Source: Porphyromonadaceae bacterium UBA2751
GTDB lineage: Bacteria > Bacteroidota > Bacteroidia > Bacteroidales > Muribaculaceae
DNA length: 64,000 bases
Reading direction: 5' to 3'
Assembly (NCBI GenBank): GCA_002353285.1
Contig: DEJJ01000025.1
Location: forward strand, 1-64,000
The first letter of the stretch is position 1. Each line of letters begins with the position of its first letter. This document shows, piece by piece, positions 60,365 to 64,000 of this stretch. A model generated the notes under the pieces. The model was given only the letters and a program-made list of their open reading frames with translations. It was not told the origin of the DNA and made no database searches. Made by a program: the position numbers and the translations under genes.

Positions 60365-61831
60365 CTATTTCTCAGTGTCAAATATCTTGGCAATCTCTTC
60401 GCGGTCGTCAAAGTGGTGCTTCACACCTTGTATCTCCTGATAGTCCTCATGGCCCTTGCCGGCAACGAGCACCACATCCCCGGGCTGAGCCAGCTGGCAA
60501 GCTGTCTTGATGGCCTGGCGACGGTCGGTGATGATGAGGGTGGTGGCGCGCTTGTCGGCAGGCAGGCCGGCTTCCATGTCGCGCAAGATGGCGTCGGGGT
60601 CCTCATAGCGTGGATTATCGCTGGTCAGGATCAGGCGCCCACTGCGCAATGCTGCCTCGCGGGCCATGATGGGGCGCTTACCACTGTCGCGGTTGCCTCC
60701 GCAGCCGCACACGGTGATAAGGGTGCCACGGCCGTTCATCACCTCATTGGCGGTGTCGAGCACGTTGATCAGGGCATCGGGGGTGTGGGCATAGTCCACA
60801 ATGGCGGTATAGCCTCGGGGCGAACGCATGGTCTGGAAGCGGCCTGCCACGGGCACGAGCTGGCTCATCTTCACGAGCACTTGCTCCTTGTCCCATCCCA
60901 GTAGCACTGCTGCGGCATACACTGCGGTGAGGTTATAGGCATTGAAGCGGCCAGTGAACATCACGTCGAGTGACGTCCCGTTGATGCTGAGCGAGGTGCC
61001 GTCGATGCGGTCCTCTATCACACGGCATTTGTAGTCGGCCAGGGTGAGCAGTGAGTAGCTGTACTTGCTGGCCTTGGTGTTTTGCACCATCACCTTGCCC
61101 ACCTTGTCGTCAATATTGATAACGGCAAAGGCCTCGCTGCCCAGTGAGTCGAAGAACATCTTTTTGGCCTTGATGTAGTTGTCTACGCTGCCGTGATAAT
61201 CAAGGTGGTCGCGGGTCAGATTGGTGAAGATGCCTCCAGCAAACTGCAGTCCGTCAACTCGGTGCTGCACGCAGGCATGTGAGCTCACTTCCATGAAGGC
61301 ATACTCACATCCAGCCTCAACCATCTCATGCAGCAAGCGGTTGAGCGTGAGGTGGTCGGGCGTGGTTTGCTTGGCGGGCTCGGCCTTTCTGTCGATGATG
61401 TTTTGCACTGTCGACAGCAGTCCAGCCTTGTGACCCATCAGTTGCGACAGTTCATAGAGCAGAGTGGCGATGGTGGTCTTGCCATTGGTGCCAGTCACGC
61501 CCACGAGCTTGAGCTTGCGTGATGGATGGTCGTGCCAGGCGCTTGCCACGTGGGCAAGGGCTATGGTGCTGTTTGGCACCACTACATAGGTCACACTGGG
61601 CGCGGGCTCCTCTGGTAGTTCCTCACACACCACTGCCGCTGCTCCTGCTTGGGCAACTTGAGGAAGAAACTGGTGGGCATCGACTGCCACGCCGCGCACT
61701 GCCACAAAGAGGCTTCCCTCTTTCACCGTGCGGGAGTCGCAGGTGACATCGGCGATGGACTTCTCCATGTCGCCCACCACTTGCTTCGTCTCTATATCTT
61801 CGAGTAATTGCTTTAATGTCTTGTTGCTCAT
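60365..61831 (-). CDS. murE: UDP-MurNAc-tripeptide synthetase MurE
   Basis: This ligase adds the third residue of the stem peptide; 488 residues with the ATG at 61831 (the frame runs open to 62017, overlapping ftsI). The ATP loop is VGVTGTNGKTTIATLLYE, followed by TNLTRDHLDYHGSVDNYIKA. The motif DNPRYEDP, in place of the lysine-type DNPA, indicates meso-diaminopimelate as substrate, as in Gram-negative bacteria. It lies 67 bp after ftsI and 75 bp before mraY. Confidence 0.96.
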   Translation of the reverse strand: MSNKTLKQLLEDIETKQVVGDMEKSIADVTCDSRTVKEGSLFVAVRGVAVDAHQFLPQVAQAGAAAVVCEELPEEPAPSVTYVVVPNSTIALAHVASAWHDHPSRKLKLVGVTGTNGKTTIATLLYELSQLMGHKAGLLSTVQNIIDRKAEPAKQTTPDHLTLNRLLHEMVEAGCEYAFMEVSSHACVQHRVDGLQFAGGIFTNLTRDHLDYHGSVDNYIKAKKMFFDSLGSEAFAVINIDDKVGKVMVQNTKASKYSYSLLTLADYKCRVIEDRIDGTSLSINGTSLDVMFTGRFNAYNLTAVYAAAVLLGWDKEQVLVKMSQLVPVAGRFQTMRSPRGYTAIVDYAHTPDALINVLDTANEVMNGRGTLITVCGCGGNRDSGKRPIMAREAALRSGRLILTSDNPRYEDPDAILRDMEAGLPADKRATTLIITDRRQAIKTACQLAQPGDVVLVAGKGHEDYQEIQGVKHHFDDREEIAKIFDTEK

Positions 61832-61898
61832 AATAATGTAAAATATATAGGATTGTTTCTCTATTAGGTTTTGTTTATATTTATTGTGTTGATTGTCT

Positions 61899-63986
61899 TT
61901 AACTCGAGAGCGCCAGCTTGATGAGGGCGCCGTGGTTGAACGAGCTGCCAGCGGGCAGACTCTGACCCACCACGCGACCGGTGCCCTTGAAGCGCACGTT
62001 GAGGCCCACTTTCTCAAGGCAGTACACCGCCTCGCGTATGTTCATCCCATGCACGTCGGGCACGCCACTGGTGTTTTGTGCCTTGCAGCTGAACACCTTG
62101 GTGTTGGGGCAGCCTATATATCTCTTTATGTTGTTAATGCGAGTTGAACTTGTAGTGCCGTACAGGGTGGGGGTCTTCTCGTAGGCGATGCGGCTGTTGG
62201 CCTCGCGCTTGGGAGTCGATGAGTCGTCGAGGTTGTCGTTGGCGCCTAACAAGTCGCGGGCATACATCTTGGCGGCCACATTTCGCAGCACCATGCCGCT
62301 GCTGGCGGCTGCACCACGATTGGCACCAAGCATGAGCACTATGCAGCTGTATTTTGGAGCCTTATAGGGGAAGAAACCGCAGAAGGCCAGACGCTTCTGC
62401 TCGCTGTAGGTGCCATCGTTGCGCACGGTGTAGGCGGTGCCTGTTTTGCCGGCAATCTCCACATTATCGTCTTGTACGCACTTGCGGGCTGTTCCTCGGC
62501 TTCCCCACACCACGTCATGAAGCATGATGCGCAGTTTCTCGGCGTTCTCGGGGCTGCACACTTGCTTGCGTATGTAGGTTACGGGCACGATAGAGTCGGG
62601 CTCTCCAGGGCGGCTCAGCTTCTTCACCAGGTGAGGACGCACATACTTGCCATCGTTGGCAATGGCATTGTACATTGCCAGCGTGTGCAATGGTGGAATC
62701 AGGGTGGTGTAGCCGTAGGCCATGCGGGTGAGCGCCACCTTGTCGCCATTGGTGTTGCCCAGTTTCTTGATAATTGGCTCTTGCTCGCCACCGATTCCTG
62801 AGTTAAATGGCTCGAAGAAGCCCATCTGCTCCAGGCGCTCTCTGAATCCACCAGGATTACTGCCATATTTCTTCACTATAATCTTCGACATGCCAATGTT
62901 GCTCGACATCTCAATGATTTGTCGGGGCGACAGGGCTGCAGCTCCGTGGGGGTCGTTAATCTCGCGACCACCATATATCCACACCGATCCAGTGGGTATC
63001 GGGGCGTTGATGTCGCCCACGATGCCGTCCTCAAGTGCAACCATCATCGAGATGGGTTTCATTACCGATCCTGGCTCGTAGCCCAGCACAGCGTTGTTCA
63101 CGCCCTCATAGTAGTCGCCGCCATTGCGCTCAAGGTTTGAGATTGCCTTGATTTCGCCTGTGGCAACTTCCATCAGCACGCAGGTGCCCCACTCGGCGTC
63201 GGTCTCCACGCACATCTTGTAGAGCTCATTCTCAACGATGTCCTGCATCTGCACGTTGATTGTAGTGGTGATGTCATAGCCGGGTACTGCCGGTGTGCTC
63301 TCCCAGTCAACTATCTTGTTGGTCAACTGGATGCGGCGGTTTACGCCTGGCACACCGTAGAGCAGTGAATCAAGGGCCATTTCAAGTCCTGATCGGCCAT
63401 GCTGTCCTTCATGGCGCTCTTCCTCACTGATGTTGCCTATACTGCGAGCGGCCATCGTTCCAAAGGGTTTTACTCGTTTTACATAGGGGTCGGAATAAAA
63501 GCCGTTGTGGTTGCGTTTCAGGTTGAGGAAGGGGAATGATTTAAGGCGTACAAACTGTGAATGTGTTAATCCGGTGAATAAAGGATATACTGAACTTTTC
63601 TTACTCTTAAACTGCTTGGTAAGGTCTTCTTTCCACTGTTGGGCTGTCTTCTTGCTGGGCATGAATGCTTCCAGACTGTCGCACAGTGCGTCAAGGTTCT
63701 TGATGAACTCTTTGTCCTTGAAACTCTCCACTTTCCAGTCTATGCGGGCGGTGTAGAAGTTGAGGTTGGCTGCAAGCACACTGCCGTTGTCCGAGAGTAT
63801 CTTTCCACGCTCGGGCTCCAGTTTGGTCTCTTTTGTTAGTAGCGAGTCGGCCTTGTCGTTCCATTGCTGCGCTTGCACTACCGAGATTTTGACCATGTTA
63901 AACACAATCATCGATGCCAGCAGCAGTATCATGCCAATGACAATCAGGTAGCGCAGCAATATGTGTTGCTTGTTCGAGTTCTTCAT
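61899..63986 (-). CDS. ftsI: septal transpeptidase FtsI (PBP) with PASTA domain
   Basis: This penicillin-binding protein cross-links septal peptidoglycan with FtsW; 695 residues. An N-terminal membrane helix at about residues 8-30 precedes the dimerisation domain. The transpeptidase motifs are SVMK in YEPGSVMKPISMM, SSN in MSSNIGMSKII and KTG in AGKTGTAYTVRND. The last 60 residues are a PASTA domain (PDVHGMNIREAVYCLEKVGL), common in Bacteroidetes and absent from E. coli FtsI. Its ATG overlaps the stop of the preceding gene (ATGA). Confidence 0.95.
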   Translation of the reverse strand: MKNSNKQHILLRYLIVIGMILLLASMIVFNMVKISVVQAQQWNDKADSLLTKETKLEPERGKILSDNGSVLAANLNFYTARIDWKVESFKDKEFIKNLDALCDSLEAFMPSKKTAQQWKEDLTKQFKSKKSSVYPLFTGLTHSQFVRLKSFPFLNLKRNHNGFYSDPYVKRVKPFGTMAARSIGNISEEERHEGQHGRSGLEMALDSLLYGVPGVNRRIQLTNKIVDWESTPAVPGYDITTTINVQMQDIVENELYKMCVETDAEWGTCVLMEVATGEIKAISNLERNGGDYYEGVNNAVLGYEPGSVMKPISMMVALEDGIVGDINAPIPTGSVWIYGGREINDPHGAAALSPRQIIEMSSNIGMSKIIVKKYGSNPGGFRERLEQMGFFEPFNSGIGGEQEPIIKKLGNTNGDKVALTRMAYGYTTLIPPLHTLAMYNAIANDGKYVRPHLVKKLSRPGEPDSIVPVTYIRKQVCSPENAEKLRIMLHDVVWGSRGTARKCVQDDNVEIAGKTGTAYTVRNDGTYSEQKRLAFCGFFPYKAPKYSCIVLMLGANRGAAASSGMVLRNVAAKMYARDLLGANDNLDDSSTPKREANSRIAYEKTPTLYGTTSSTRINNIKRYIGCPNTKVFSCKAQNTSGVPDVHGMNIREAVYCLEKVGLNVRFKGTGRVVGQSLPAGSSFNHGALIKLALSS

Positions 63987-64000
63987 TGTTGCTTGAGCGA
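63983..64000 (-). CDS. C-terminal end of a gene upstream of ftsI, probably ftsL-like
   Basis: The frame reads SLKQQ and a TGA that overlaps the ftsI ATG by 4 nt. In Bacteroidetes the gene at this place is a small FtsL-like division protein, so that is the likely identity. Only five codons are in the window, so the identity rests on gene order alone. Confidence 0.4.
   Translation of the reverse strand, partial: SLKQQ

Overview
The window is chromosomal DNA of a member of the Bacteroidales. The evidence is the recurrent Bacteroidetes-type promoter (-33 TTTG or TTG, about 19-21 nt, then -7 TAnnTTTG), leaders without strong Shine-Dalgarno sequences, a type IX secretion (T9SS) component of the PorZ family, ClbS/DfsB and NHRDIVLD acyltransferase proteins, and the gene order of the division cluster. 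Base composition is near 50% G+C in housekeeping genes and clearly more A/T-rich in a few accessory ones. Family level (for example Muribaculaceae or Prevotellaceae) cannot be decided from the window alone.

Layout. 0.1-2.2 kb: an orphan sensor kinase and an MBL-fold hydrolase. 2.3-2.5 kb: a likely structured small RNA with its own promoter and terminator. 2.7-8.8 kb: three exported proteins, namely a transglutaminase-like enzyme, a DUF3857-type protein without its cysteine, and a fusion of leucine-rich repeats, dockerin-like repeats and a SUMF1 fold. 8.9-10.6 kb: an AAA ATPase gene bracketed by two nearly identical palindrome-bearing repeats. 10.6-15.5 kb: SlyD-type isomerase, an AraC regulator, a carboxynorspermidine/saccharopine dehydrogenase-family enzyme, a polyprenyl synthase and a small membrane protein. 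15.7-23.0 kb: three tandem PorZ-like propeller proteins with C-terminal sorting-type domains. 23.0-25.5 kb: folA, a BamE-like protein, convergent thyA, and an SH3 protein. 25.6-32.2 kb (minus strand): polA, deoC, a MazG-type pyrophosphohydrolase, two exported proteins and dtd. 32.3-36.9 kb: tRNA-Leu(CAA), ClbS/DfsB, GIY-YIG, a C69 dipeptidase and an acyltransferase.

37.3-47.3 kb is a glycerol-3-phosphate locus. A divergent DeoR-type regulator faces glpA-glpB-glpC, a GlpT transporter, a lipoprotein glycerophosphodiesterase and an OprO/P-like porin. Read together, this is a path from the outer membrane (porin), through the periplasm (glycerophosphodiester cleavage) and inner membrane (G3P uptake), to anaerobic oxidation of G3P. 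tRNA-Asp and a 71-residue stand-alone LuxR-type HTH protein follow.

48.4-64.0 kb, all on the minus strand, is the division and cell-wall (dcw) cluster. In transcription order it reads end of a probable ftsL, ftsI, murE, mraY, murD, ftsW, murG, murC, ftsQ, ftsA, ftsZ, then serS. It covers lipid II synthesis from UDP-MurNAc-L-Ala and the septal machinery.

The observations most worth a second look are the PorZ triplication, the unassigned small RNA, the repeat-bracketed ATPase gene, the loss of the proofreading motif in DNA polymerase I, an inverted copy of the tRNA-Leu 3' end, and word-like simple repeats scattered between genes. No CRISPR array, insertion sequence, phage or complete defence system was seen.
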